DNA from: Archivesica marissinica
Taxonomy: Eukaryota > Mollusca > Bivalvia > Venerida > Vesicomyidae
Length of the DNA stretch: 64,000 nt
Assembly: GCA_014843695.1 (NCBI GenBank)
Contig: CM026403.1
Span: 73,424,152 to 73,488,151 of the forward strand
Direction: 5' to 3'
The stretch's first letter is position 1. Each line of letters starts with the position of its first letter. Both the position numbers and the translations under genes were made by a program. This document shows, one piece after another, positions 12,128 to 23,752 of this stretch. Below the pieces are notes generated by a model, which worked only from the letters and a program-made list of their open reading frames with translations, ran no database searches and had not been told where the DNA came from.

Positions 12128-12338
12128 ATTGCGAAACAAGTTCCTACATCTTATATTTAATAACTCTCAAGACCTCATTCCTGATGCAATCCATAGCCAC
12201 GAGGGAGAGAGAAGAGGCAATGTGGAATTTAAATGCCTTGCCTAAGAGCACAATCATAACGGTTACAGCTGGGCTCGAACTGCAGGCCTTTCACACCTGA
12301 AGCAAACACGCTACCACTATGCTATCACGACTTCCACA
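12128..12338 (-). mobile_element. tRNA-derived SINE, family 1, inverted copy
   Basis: Minus-strand copy of the element at 11543-11780. The head is at the right end (A-box region GATAGCATAGTGGTAGCGTG and B box CAGTTCGAGCCC when reverse-complemented). The body shows ATTCCTGATGCAATCCATAG on the plus strand. The head is better preserved here than in the plus-strand copy. Confidence 0.75.
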
Positions 12339-13023
12339 TTGACTTCAATCAATATTCATATATATATGGATGGATCATCAATTATCAGTAGAGACAAGTT
12401 GTTACATCGGGCTGCATACAGTGTGATAATAATGTTCTCGATTCTTAGAATAGCCACCAACACTGGTGTGTTCAATTACCAATCAAAGAAAATTGAAAGT
12501 TTTTGCACTCGCAAGTACATCATCCAGCCGCAAGTACATCATCCAGCCGCCAAAACTGATTCCCAGCCACTGTCTATCAATCAATCAATAACAGTAAAAA
12601 AAACAAGAAATTTGGCATGATCTTAAACTCCCCTGATTAGCCAGCCTTTGAAAGAAGAATTAGCTGTTCTAAGGATAATAATGTGATTTGCATTAAATTG
12701 ATATCTTTGGGAAATTTTGGCTTGATAAAGGGCTGTTTGATTGGAAGTTATGCGATCTGATGACCCACTTCAATCAATTGTAATGATCCAGGACAAAGAG
12801 TTAAGTTCATATAACCTAAAATAAATTGATAAGAAAACGAGAGATAAGACTATCAATTTCAATTAGATTTACTAACGAAAAGGCCAGACCTGGCTTCCAT
12901 TTTCCATCTGCATTTGCACAGAATGGTTCTCATTTTACTCCTGATTATTTTATCAACAGGGATTGTCTATACTTAATGAGTTTAATCTGAATCAGATTTT
13001 GGAGGAAAAATCAATCATTAAAA
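12339..13023. other. Intergenic, nothing recognised
   Basis: No supported gene. A 93-codon plus-strand frame at 12339-12620 begins at the SINE edge, contains a short duplicated segment (AAGTACATCATCCAGCCGC, twice near 12513-12550) and has no recognisable domain. Confidence 0.5.
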
Positions 13024-13208
13024 GTATGGTAAGGATTCCCATAGATGTATGGTAAGGATTCCCTTAGATGTATGGTAAGGATTCCCATAGATGTATGGTA
13101 AGGATTTCCATAGATGTATGGTAAGGATTCCCATAGATGTATGGTAAGGATTCCCATAGATGTATGGTAAGGATTCCCATAGATGTATGGTAAGGATTCC
13201 CATAGATG
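13024..13208. repeat. Minisatellite, 23-bp unit, about 8 copies
   Basis: Near-perfect 23-bp units (GTATGGTAAGGATTCCCATA plus GAT). The minus strand lacks stops in all three frames, so three overlapping 23-residue periodic ORFs appear; these are artefacts. Confidence 0.93.
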
Positions 13209-14080
13209 CCGGAGCATTCATTGAAACCATGGCTAAGCTCTAAAAGTTGGAGATGTGCGATCATTAGAAACACTGTCTGCAAGGCCCTCCAAAAAGCCGA
13301 TTCAAACCAGAATATGTCAACTTTTCAAACAGCATCTTTCTTTTATGCTTTCCAATGAATGATGGAGTTTACTCAATGAAACACTGTATTGAAACGGTGA
13401 AAGATGGCATTTTCTCTTGTCACAGTTTGAGTTTCGTATTCCTCCGCGGTTGGATGTACTTTTGTATTTTAGTGATTTTCTGACAATCATGAACAGATAA
13501 TTATAAAGTAATATATTCTAATGAATTGTGTTGTCTGGAGTTTTTAATTTTGACAGCAAACAGAAATTAACTTGAAAATTATCTCTGAACTATTTCTTAT
13601 TACGGACATTCACACTAACAGAAGTGAATGTGTGGTTGTGCGGTTGTGTATTCTAGTGCAATGAGGCTCCCGACAGGGCAATTAAAACAAAATATTTTCA
13701 ATCATTGGAAATCATAAAAGAAAAAGAAGATTTCTGTTTATAAGTGTAAGATAGGATTTTATTTCATCTCGTGACGCCTCTCATGGAAATACACATGTCG
13801 GTGATCACTCAATGAAATAAAGTGTTATCTTACACTAATACACACACATATGCACTATTTCTTGAGATTATGATCATAATTCTTGTGAGAATATGTTCTA
13901 CAATTGTTTCAGCTGTTATACATGATGGAGGTGACAGATTGATGTATAGATAGACATTTGAAAAGTCAATAACTGTTTTATTATAATTAATATTGACACA
14001 TTTCATATGAAAATGGTTGTTTAACATGCCAAGTATTGTCCTCTGACATGTTCACAAACCTGTAATTCCATCTACCTTCC
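13209..14080. other. Intergenic, nothing recognised
   Basis: AT-rich unique sequence. No credible ORF, RNA gene or repeat family was recognised. Confidence 0.5.
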
Positions 14081-14824
14081 TTGATAGTACTACCTTCCTT
14101 GTTAGTACTACCTTCCTTGATAGTACTACCTTCCTTGTTAGTACTACCTTCCTTGATAGTACTACCTTCCTTGTTAGTACTACCTTCCTTGTTAGTACTA
14201 CCTTCCTTGATAGTACTACCTTCCTTGTTAGTACTACCTTCCTTGTTAGTACTACCTTCCTTGATAGTACTACCTTCATTGTTAGTACTACCTTCCTTGT
14301 TGTTAGTACTACCTTCCTTGATAGTACTACCTTCCTTGATAGTACTACCTTCCTTGTTAGTACTACCTTCCTTGTTAGTACTACCTTCCTTGATAGTACT
14401 ACCTTCCTTGTTAGTACTACCTTCCTTGTTAGTACTACCTTCCTTGATAGTACTACCTTCATTGTTAGTACTACCTTCCTTGTTAGTACTACCTTCCTTG
14501 ATAGTACTACCTTCCTTGTTAGTACTACCTTCCTTGTTAGTACTACCTTCCTTGATAGTACTACCTTCATTGTTAGTACTACCTTCCTTGATAGTACTAC
14601 CTTCCTTGTTAGTACTACCTTCCTTCATAGTACTACCTTCCTTGATAGTACTACCTTCCTTGATAGTACTACCTTCCTTGTTAGTACTACCTTCCTTGAT
14701 AGTACTACCTTCCTTGATAGTCCTACCTTCCTTGATAGTACTACCTTCCTTGTTAGTACTACCTTCCTTCATAGTACTACCTTCCTTCATAGTACTACCT
14801 TCCTTCATAGTACTACCTTCCTTG
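14081..14824. repeat. Minisatellite, 18-bp unit, about 41 copies
   Basis: Units of 18 bp (ACCTTCCTTGWTAGTACT), with GATA and GTTA versions interspersed in recurring blocks. Since 18 is divisible by three, long ORFs are open on both strands (six-residue periods KEGSTI/KEGSTN on minus, LPSLLV-type on plus). There is no upstream coding context, splice signals or domain, so coding is not supported. Confidence 0.93.
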
Positions 14825-14936
14825 TTTACAGAAGAAATGATTCAACATTAATTAGACACTTGAAATGCAGCAGTTTGTTGTTGTCCAGCAAGCTCTTCGT
14901 GAGTTTCTGTACATACGATTTACTAACTACACCATA

Positions 14937-16155
14937 GGATATACGTGTGTTCAATCCACATATCATGATATAATTGTGTTTAATCCACATATCATGATAT
15001 AAGTGTGTTTAATCCACATATCATGATATAATTGTGTTCAATCCACATATCATGATATAATTGTGTTCAATCCACATATCATGATATACGTGTGTTCAAT
15101 CCACATATCATGATATAATTGTGTTTAATCCACATATCATGATATACGTGTGTTCAATCCACATATCATGATATATGTGTGTTCAATCCACATATCATGA
15201 TATACGTGTGTTCAATCCACATATCATGATATAATTGTGTTCAATCCACATATCATGATATAATTGTGTTCAATCCACATATCATGATATAATTGTGTTT
15301 AATCCACATATCATGATATAATTGTGTTCAATCCACATATCATGATATACGTGTGTTCAATCCACATATCATGATATACGTGTGTTCAATCCACATATCA
15401 TGATATAATTGTGTTCAATCCACATATGATATACGTGTGTTCAATCCACATATCATGATATACGTGTGTTCAATCCACATATCATGATATACGTGTGTTC
15501 AATCCACATATCATGATATACGTGTGTTCAATCCACATATCATGATATACGTGTGTTCAATCCACATATCATGATATAAGTGTGTTTAATCCACATATCA
15601 TGATATAATTGTGTTCAATCCACATATCATGATATAATTGTGTTCAATCCACATATCATGATATAATTGTGTTCAATCCACATATCATGATATACGTGTG
15701 TTCAATCCACATATCATGATATACGTGTGTTCAATCCACATATCATGATATACGTGTGTTCAATCCACATATCATGATATACATGTGTTCAATCCACATA
15801 TCATGATATAATTGTGTTTAATCCACATATCATGATATAATTGTGTTCAATCCACATATCATGATATAAGTGTGTTTAATCCACATATCATGATATAATT
15901 GTGTTCAATCCACATATCATGATATACGTGTGTTCAATCCACATATCATGATATACGTGTGTTCAATCCACATATCATGATATACGTGTGTTCAATCCAC
16001 ATATCATGATATAAGTGTGTTTAATCCACATATCATGATATAATTGTGTTCAATCCACATATCATGATATACGTGTGTTCAATCCACATATCATGATATA
16101 CGTGTGTTCAATCCACATATCATGATATAATTGTGTTCAATCCACATATGATATA
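14937..16155. repeat. Minisatellite, 29-bp unit with a palindrome, about 42 copies
   Basis: Units of 29 bp, each with the perfect 12-bp palindrome ATATCATGATAT followed by an AATTGTGTT or ACGTGTGTT spacer and CAATCCAC. Two units (about 15419-15432 and 16141-16153) have lost 5 bp inside the palindrome, giving CATATGATAT. Confidence 0.95.
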
Positions 16156-16505
16156 ATTGTATGTTTTTGTACATTTCTCTATGTATATTACATGTATACT
16201 GATATGTTTAAACCAAAGGTTGCTCACAAGAAAAACACGGTTCATAATAATAAAGAAATTAACAAAGACTGAACAACAAAGACAAATTTGAAAGTACTAA
16301 AAATAACATAAGAACATACTGTTCATTTGATGGAACAAGCACTGTAAGTGTTATATAATTAAATAATTCAATAGCAGAGTACTTACTACACCAAACAGAC
16401 AATTAAATCATATAATAGAAAATTCACAGGAATTGAAGAGAAAGTATAAATCAGATATGAAGACATTTCACTTGAGAGTAAACTAAGTGTAACAGCGGTT
16501 CGTTA
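16156..16505. other. Intergenic, nothing recognised
   Basis: AT-rich unique sequence between two arrays. No gene or structured RNA was seen. Confidence 0.5.
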
Positions 16506-17722
16506 TAGGAAACAATTCGGGAAATATAGCAGCCTCTAGCAGGACAGACGTTCAAGGGAAGTAACTCTGGAAGCATAGCAGCCTCTAGCAGGACAGACGT
16601 TCAAGGGAAGCAACTATGGAAGAATAGCAGCATCTAGCATGACATACGTTCCAAGGGAAGTAACTCTGGAAGTATAGCAGCATCTAGCATGACAGACGTT
16701 CAAGGGAAGTAACTCTGGAAGTATAGCAGCCTCTAGCAGGACAGACGTTCAAGGGAAGTAACTCTGGAAGCATAGCAGCCTCTAGCAGGACAGACGTTCA
16801 AGGGAAGTAACTCTGGAAGTATAGCAGCATCTAGCATGACAGACGTTCAAGGGAAGTATAGCAGCATCTAGCATGACATACGTTCAAGGGAAGTAACTCT
16901 GGAAGTATAGCAGCCTCTAGCAGGACAGACGTTCAAGGGAAGTAACTCTGGAAGCATAGCAGCCTCTAGCAGGACAGACGTTCAAGGGAAGTAACTCTGG
17001 AAGTATAGCAGCATCTAGCATGACAGACGTTCAAGGGAAGTATAGCAGCATCTAGCATGACATACGTTCAAGGGAAGTAACTCTGGAAGTATAGCAGCCT
17101 CTAGCAGGACAGACGTTCAAGGGAAGTAACTCTGGAAGCATAGCAGCCTCTAGCAGGACAGACGTTCAAGGGAAGTAACTCTGGAAGTATAGCAGCATCT
17201 AGCATGACATACGTTCAAGGGAAGTAACTCTGGAAATATAGATCCAGCTAGTAGGACAGAAGTTCAAGGGAAGTAACTATGTACATATAGAATAATCTAG
17301 CATGACAGAAGTTCAAGGGAAGTAACTCTGGAAATATAGCAGAATTTAACATGACAGAATGATTGATGTTCAAGGGAATTAACTCAGCAAATATAGCAGA
17401 ATCTAGCAAGGAACTAATTCACCAAATACAACAAATTCAAGCTTCACAGTTCAATGGAACTAAATCTGACAATATAGTATACTCGATCTAGCATAATAGA
17501 AATTCAAGGGAACTAACTCTAGAAATATAGCAGAAATCTAGCATGACAGAAGTTCAAGGGAAATAACTTGGCAAATAATATCTAATATAACAGGAGTGTA
17601 AGCAAACTACACGTAACTTAGCAAATATAGCAAAATGTAGCATAATAGAAATTCAAGGGAACTAACTCGGCAAACACATCAGAATCTAGCATGACATAAG
17701 TTCAAGGGAACTAACTCGGAAT
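16506..17722. repeat. Minisatellite, 49-bp unit with a decaying right flank
   Basis: About 14 well-conserved 49-bp units (key segments GGGAAGTAACTCTGGAAG and ATAGCAGCATCTAGCATGAC) run to about 17230. Progressively diverged copies continue to about 17720. Shortened units lacking TAACTCTGGAAG occur at about 16850 and 17035 inside a repeated multi-unit block. Confidence 0.92.
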
Positions 17723-18604
17723 ATAGCATAAGCCAACGATGGTATCCACTTCACTACGGAGGCTTTTATAACAACATACAGGTAAACTTGCATTGTTAAT
17801 CTATTGTTTCTTAGTCTACAGTTCTTCTCCTAGCCACGTTTTGTTGATACAGACAAACAACGGATATCGTCAAAACAATAACCATTATCGAAAATAGAAG
17901 TAATATAAGAGAAGTGTTTATTTATTGATTTATCTCGTTTGGTGATTTAGTTATTTCCCCCCCATAAGCCGGGCGTACAGAATGCAAAATAACGAGATGT
18001 GGCTTTGATCTATGGACGAACTGCCAATCGGGATTTTGACATCATTTTTCATTACGGCCTATTGGGGAAAATAATTTTAAAAGTTCAAATGTTGGCATAA
18101 ATGGGATCAATGGAAAACATAAATTAGGTCACGTCTAAATATTTTATTCTGGTTGTGAGGATATAACGTTTGCTGTGTGGTTTTTGCAGGAGAAATCAGC
18201 TCCAATTTCAGATATTCTATATCACAGTGGCTGTATCATTAGCTCGAACATTTACATTGTTACTAACTATATCATCGATATCACAAAACAGACTTTCGAA
18301 ATCTATGTACAGTGTGCTGCCATAAGTATGTGACAATGAAGTGATCGTTCATTGCATCACATCGATGACAGGTTTAGCAGAGTAAGAACAACACTGACTA
18401 TAAGTACGGGGATACATTCTACAGCTGTGATATTGCACAAGTAGCGCCCTAGTGCATGAGTTTTAACTATACATAGGCATAATCTGGGATTTAGAAAGAC
18501 ACATGCGTTGGCTATAATCTATTTTATCACATAGCTTTGCTTGCATTCAGTTTCATACATCCAAGACATATATGTACACATGTGTAATAACACCTGCAAG
18601 AATA
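17723..18604. other. Intergenic, nothing recognised
   Basis: Unique AT-rich sequence without a supported gene or RNA. Confidence 0.5.
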
Positions 18605-18776
18605 ATCCTTATAATTTGTAACGCCACGTCTGATCTGGATCTATGTTGTTTGCTATTCAGACAAGTGTTTTAGCTCCACTATCCGAATAGCAATGAGCTA
18701 TTTACGTTCTGTGCTGTCTGATCTGACTCTATTCTGTTTGCAAAAGCGACATTAGTCGTGATTGGCAGGCTCAGGG
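18605..18776 (-). mobile_element. piggyBac-like MITE fragment (GCAAACARCATAGA family)
   Basis: It shares GCAAACAACATAGATCC and its reverse complement in alternating orientation with 19663-19842 and 30822-31052. The right end reads GGCTCAGGG followed by TTAA (18777-18780), as expected for a piggyBac-type terminus (CCCTGAGCC when reverse-complemented). I could not place a matching left terminus, so it is called a fragment. Confidence 0.55.
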
Positions 18777-18842
18777 TTAATTACGGCAGCTAATTCTGAT
18801 TGATGTGCTTCCTTGTAACATTTCTCAAATCTTATTATCAAA

Positions 18843-19081
18843 GTACATACAATATGCCCGCCAATGCCTGCAGCATGACTCGGATGTGCAGCACCCATGG
18901 TCACCACTTAAAGCAAGAAACTACATACAATATGCCCGCCAATGCCTGCAGCATGACTCGGATGTGCAGCACCCATGGTCACCACTTAAAGCAAGAAAGT
19001 ACATACAATATGCCCGCCAATGCCTGCAGCATGACTCGGATGTGCAGCACCCATGGTCACCACTTAAAGCAAGAAAGTACA
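18843..19081. repeat. 78-bp tandem triplication
   Basis: Three nearly identical 78-bp copies (key segments CAATATGCCCGCCAATGCCT and GCATGACTCGGATGTGCAGC). The unit is 26 codons, so two plus-strand frames stay open through all copies. Near-identity implies a recent event. The GC content is higher than the flanks. No protein family was recognised. Confidence 0.9.
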
Positions 19082-19662
19082 TGATCTCATATTGTTGCGA
19101 TTCTCAATTCAATTCAAACTTTATATTTATTGTCGGAGTTTTTACAAACAAATAACATTAATATAATAGTTCTATTTACCCGACTCTAAATTTTAAAATA
19201 TGTAAAAATGAAGCAAATTAAATTTCGGTGTGACAAAACTTATGTACTGAACTGTACAATGTTAGATGTTATTCAATCGGCATTTTTTTGTCAATGAAAT
19301 ACAATATTACAGTGATAAATTTTACAATATCATTTATCAAGAACACGTTAAAATTGATGAAATGCTCATTTGCATATTGCAAACTCTAACCGATTAAATG
19401 TCCATCAATCTGCATCACTTAGTAGGTCAGCACGAATCTGCACAATATTATATGTAAACAAAACTAACATTACTTTAAAATTTATATGCAGAACATAAAT
19501 TATTTGATATATCAGTGAATTTTTCTACATTTGGGAATGGTAGATTTCCCACATAATGGGGGGAATATGTGTGCGTAAACATATACAAAATCTCATTGTA
19601 ACTTACGAATATTGCTGTTGATGAGCGCTATACTGTACAATGTATATCATAATCACAACTAA
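19082..19662. other. Intergenic, nothing recognised
   Basis: AT-rich unique sequence with no supported gene. Confidence 0.5.
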
Positions 19663-19842
19663 ACTCGCTTTTGCAAACAGCATAGAGCCAGATCAGAAAG
19701 CACCGAACGTACCGTCTGATCATCTATGCTGTTTGCTATTCTGATAGTGAAGCAAAATCACTTGGCTGAATAGCAAACAATATAGATCCTGATCAGATGC
19801 GCAGCGGCTGCCACTCTGGATCCATGTTGTTTGCACATTCCT
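19663..19842 (+). mobile_element. Multi-hairpin MITE relic (GCAAACARCATAGA family)
   Basis: Four alternating copies of a GCAAACAGCATAGAGCC-like segment (TTTTGCAAACAGCATAGAGC ... CTATGCTGTTTGC ... GCAAACAATATAGATCC ... GGATCCATGTTGTTTGC) form two hairpins. It is homologous to the better-preserved element at 30822-31052 and inverted relative to 18605-18776. Termini were not identified. Confidence 0.6.
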
Positions 19843-19941
19843 TCCAATTTATTCAGTATTTTAAGAGTTAAAACTTACGCCTTAGCAACCTGGACAGTCT
19901 ATCTTTCTGAAACATAACAATCTTTTCAATTGGGAATAGTA

Positions 19942-20170
19942 TTGTGTGTTTTACGTTTATTTATCATCGCTACCGGTTGCCCATGTGAGCAACACCTCCT
20001 GAAGAGATTAGTCATTTAGATTGTTGGAGGATAGTGCAATGATACAGACAGAGACCCATTCCAGAGTCTCCTCTGGTCCTTTACGGTGTAAAGTACCGAC
20101 ACGAGACCTCAGTTTAAAGTCCCATCTGAAAGACGGTTAATTTTATTAGGGTCAGACAGGGGATCGAACC
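19942..20170 (-). mobile_element. tRNA-derived SINE, family 2, with target duplication
   Basis: The copy is flanked by an 11-bp perfect duplication, TGGGAATAGTA (19931-19941 and 20171-20181). The body contains ACCGGTTGCCCATGTGAGC and CCTCCTGAAGAGATTAGTC. The minus-strand head is truncated and retains a B-box sequence (GGTTCGATCCCC, at about 20159-20170). Related copies are at 23466-23665 and 34722-35003, and a short piece at about 43195-43240. Confidence 0.85.
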
Positions 20171-20181
20171 TGGGAATAGTA

Positions 20182-20511
20182 CCATATCTAATATGGCTTA
20201 ATATGACGGGAAGAAAACTCGCTTGAATATATTTTGAAGTGTCCTTATACATTTTTTCTTCAAATGGAAAAAAATAGAACTACACATGTATAAATTTATC
20301 CCAGTGCTACTAACATATATAACCATTTTCCAAATGAATGATTATTTGTAAAGAAATATGCATAAAGGGAGGTAATTTATAAAAAAAATTAAATTATCAC
20401 AAAAAACAGTTTATTTGTGCGAAGATCTTAAAATGTTGGTTTAATATCTGAATAAATTATGAAATATGGAAATACATGAATAAGCAAATAATCGACTCCT
20501 GACATCGTGTG
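20182..20511. other. Intergenic, nothing recognised
   Basis: AT-rich sequence with no gene or RNA recognised. Confidence 0.5.
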
Positions 20512-20633
20512 TGTGCAGTACACATACTGGTAATAAGTGCAGTACACATACTGGTAATAAGTGCAGTACACATACTGGTAATAAGTGTACACATACTGGT
20601 AATAAGTGCAGTACACATACTGGTAATAAGTTT
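20512..20633. repeat. Minisatellite, 24-bp unit, 5 copies
   Basis: Units of 24 bp (ACACATACTGGTAATAAGTG and CAGT), with one copy shortened by 3 bp. The minus-strand ORF through it is an artefact. Confidence 0.9.
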
Positions 20634-21407
20634 CTATTAAGTAATTCTGCTTATTCTTCAAAACAAAGTAAAAATTAAAAACTAAATAGAAGTTAAAACT
20701 GAAAAATTATGCAAATAGAAAATGAGGATATTATAACATGCATACTTACAACAATTTGTTATTTCTATATACTACCACCATTGTATAAATAATTTATTAA
20801 TTCATCTTTGAATGACATAACAACAGTGTCTGCAAATAATTATTTAACAGCCTTTATTAATATAGTAGTTTGATACAAATATTCCAAGAGTGAAAATAAT
20901 TCAAATTTCATCGAACTGACGATGTGCACGTCCCAATCACAGGAACACGCGCAGAACGAGCACAATTGTTTCAATTAATTAATTGTCAATTTAAGTAGCA
21001 CTTAAAATTCAGGGTATAAAAACGTTAACGTTACCAAATCTCAAGTTGTCCAAATATCCGGCAATGCAACGAAAAAGATTTCTACAAGTTTAAATAAAAT
21101 ACCATCCATACCAAGCTGATCAATTGTTATAAACTCCCTGCCATACTATCTCAAGTAGCCAATCAAACTTTCCCTCAATCACATAAGTATCCCAATAATA
21201 ATCATCAAGATTCTAAAGGGGGAGAATTCAGGGGTTACAGGGGCCCTCACACTATGCATTGCCAATATTGATGATCAATTAAGATTGAATGGCAGGTAAA
21301 CAGGGGACAGTTTAGCAAAACTATGAGAAGTAACTGTAAAGTTGGTGCAAAATAAAACTGTCTCTGTTATCTGTTATTACATAAAATTATAGTTACTTCA
21401 TTAATAA
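20634..21407. other. Intergenic, nothing recognised
   Basis: AT-rich unique sequence with no supported feature. Confidence 0.5.
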
Positions 21408-21750
21408 CGTCCATGCTCACCTATAAGGCTATCTCACCTATAAGACGACACCCCTACTTTGGTCATTAAATATGTATGTTTTGGCATGCACTATAAGACA
21501 GGTTGATAAAATGGCCACCAGACAATGTATAAACTGCATGTTTGGCCAGTGCAAGTTGAAGAGTTTTCCACTGTCAGAGTGCTTTCTTTTCTAAATCGTA
21601 ATTATGGACACCATCAATTTTAATACAATTTAAAATATAGGAAGATCTATATATATATTTTTTAAATTTTTGTTAAGCCTCACTTATAAGACAGGAGGCC
21701 ACTTTGATGACATAATGGCAAAATATGTCATAGGCGAGTATGGATGGTAC
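21408..21750. mobile_element. Degenerate DNA-transposon-like element (TATAAGACGA family), copy 1
   Basis: The left part (CACCTATAAGACGACACCCC ... CTTTGGTCATTAAAT ... GTTGATAAAATGG) and right part (CTCACTTATAAGACAGGAGG ... CATAGGCGAGTATGG) match the ends of 56790-57415 in the same order. Imperfect terminal inverted repeats of the type ACTTGCCTATAA are suggested. There is no transposase and the class is uncertain. Confidence 0.5.
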
Positions 21751-21884
21751 AGATATTATAGGATTATGGACAATTATTGTAAATGTATCCAAGTGGAAGA
21801 AATGTTTACAGGTACTTCAACAATACGGTTATGTAACCTGATGAATACCGTCTGACCATAATAAAATTAACAGTCTTTCAGACA

Positions 21885-22830
21885 ATGCAAACAGAGGGTG
21901 TGGGGGGAGGGGCAACAGAGGGTGTGGGGGGGAGGGGGCAACAGAGGGTGTGGGGGGAGTGGGCAAACAGAGGGTGTGGGGGGAGGGGGCAAACAGAGGG
22001 TGTGGGGGAGGGGGCAAACAGAGGGTGTGGGGGAGGGGGCAAACAGAGGGTGGGGGGAGGGGGCAAACAGAGGGTGCGGGGAGGGGGATAAGGGAGGGTT
22101 TAGGGGGAGTTGGCAAACAGAGGGTCTGGGGGGAGGGGGCAAACAGAGGGTGTGGGGGAGGGGGATATGGGAGGGTGTGGGGAGGGGGATATGGGATGGT
22201 GTGGGGGGAGGGGGATATGGGAGGGTGTGGGGGGAAGGGGGCAAACAGAGGATGAGTGGGGGAGCTGGCAAACAGAGGGTGTGGGATATGGGAGGGTGTG
22301 GGGAAGGGGATATGGGATGGTGTGGGGGAGGGGGATATGGGAGGGTGTGGGGGGAGGGAGCAAACAGGGTGTGTGGGGAGGGGCAAACAGAGGGTATGGG
22401 GGAGGGGGATATGGGAGGGTGTGGGGGAGGGCAAACAGAGGGTGTGGGGGAGGGGGATATGGGAGGGTGTGGGGGATGGGGGCAAACAGAGGGTGTGGGG
22501 GAGTTAGCAAACAGAGGGTGTGTGGGAAAGCAGGCAAACAGAGGGTGTGTGGGGGAGCAGGCAAACAGAGGGTGTGGGGGGAGGGGGCAAACAGAGGGGT
22601 GTGGGGGAGCAGGCAAACAGAGGGTGTGTGGGGGAGCAGGCAAACAGAGGGTGTGGGGGGAGGGGGCAAACAGAGGGTGTGTGGGGAAGGGGCAACCAGA
22701 GGGTGTGGGGGGAGGGGGCAAACAGTGGGTGTGTGGGAGGGGGGAGGTTAGGACATTTTTAAAAAAAAATTAATTTAGGGGACGGGCAAACATAGGGTAA
22801 GGGCGGGCAAACATAGGGTGTAAGGGGGGA
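21885..22830 (+). repeat. G-rich minisatellite, about 26-bp unit
   Basis: Tandem units of CAAACAGAGGGTGTGGGGGG plus AGGGGG, with versions containing GATATGGGAGGGTGTGG; degenerate copies continue to about 22830. The plus strand has runs of 3-6 G every few bases, so G-quadruplex formation is expected. Long Gly/Arg/Gln-rich plus-strand ORFs and Pro/Ser-rich minus-strand ORFs are artefacts of unit composition. Confidence 0.93.
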
Positions 22831-23465
22831 GGGGGTCAAATAGGATATGAAAATCTAGCAATTAAATATAATAGCTTAATTACCGATTACCGGTGATATA
22901 AGCAATAACCTGTGTATTGTTGTTTCAAAATGAGGCTGTGCAAATAATGTTCACTCTCAATTAAGCAAAATGGTATTTATTTATTGTATGCAATATCGGT
23001 TAGTAAGAAATCAATCATAACTGAATCAATAACAAAGTGAAAGCAACAGCACATGCCGCCATCTTTTATTTAAGCAGGAATACCATTAATCGATGACGAT
23101 GGAAATTCGCCTCAGACGTTTATACCAGTAGCATTACATGTCATATGAGAGACGTCACATGAGAGACGGCACATGAGAGACGGACACTTTACAAATGTCA
23201 AATGCAGCCGATACTTAACAGTCATTGCAACTCACATAAACAACATGAACAAACCGTATGAGTCATGAAAAAAGAACAAGTTTTGAATAAATGAAGGTAA
23301 ATAAATATACCCGAAGAAATGATATTTCTACTTGTTTTTGCTATTATCAGTTGCGGAACTCGACGGAAATAGTAAACACAAGATGCGCACGTGCTGCAGT
23401 TCATTGATTTATTCTGATATCTCATATCAATAGTAATTAGTATTCACAGATATTAGGATGTTGGT
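22831..23465. other. Intergenic with a 14-bp triplet repeat
   Basis: No gene. A 14-bp unit (ATGAGAGACGGCAC type) is repeated three times at about 23147-23186. The rest is unremarkable AT-rich sequence. Confidence 0.5.
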
Positions 23466-23665
23466 GGTGTTTTACGTTCATTTATCGTCGCTGCCGGTTG
23501 CCCATATGAGCGACGCCTCCTGAAGAGATTAGTCATTTTAGAGGATAGTGCAATGATACAGACAGAATATCATCTGGTTATTTTATGTTCACGGTGTAAA
23601 GCACCGACACGATACCTCGGTATAAGGTGCCATCTGAAATACTTAATTATATTACTGGGGACACA
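23466..23665 (-). mobile_element. tRNA-derived SINE, family 2, truncated
   Basis: It matches the SINE at 19942-20170 across the body (GCCGGTTGCCCATATGAGCG, CCTCCTGAAGAGATTAGTC, CACGGTGTAAAGCACCGACA), with internal deletions. The B-box end is not recognisable; a C-rich repeat follows. Confidence 0.7.
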
Positions 23666-23675
23666 CCATTTGATC

Positions 23676-23752
23676 CTCCAACCCCCCCCACACCTTCCAA
23701 CCCCCCCCCCCACACCTTCCAACCCCCCCCACACACACCTTCCACCTTCTCG
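23676..23752. repeat. C-rich short tandem repeat
   Basis: About three copies of an ACACCTTCCAACCCCCCCC-type unit with variable poly-C length. ORFs through it are artefacts. Confidence 0.85.

Noticed and set aside
13987..14851. KEGSTN/KEGSTI repeat protein (minus) or LPSLLV repeat protein (plus)
   Set aside because: An 18-bp stop-free unit makes both strands open; there is no signal peptide, flanking coding sequence or splice context.
21829..22773. Pro-rich and Gly-rich ORFs up to 291 residues
   Set aside because: Composition of a G-rich 26-bp repeat; overlapping ORFs exist in many frames on both strands.
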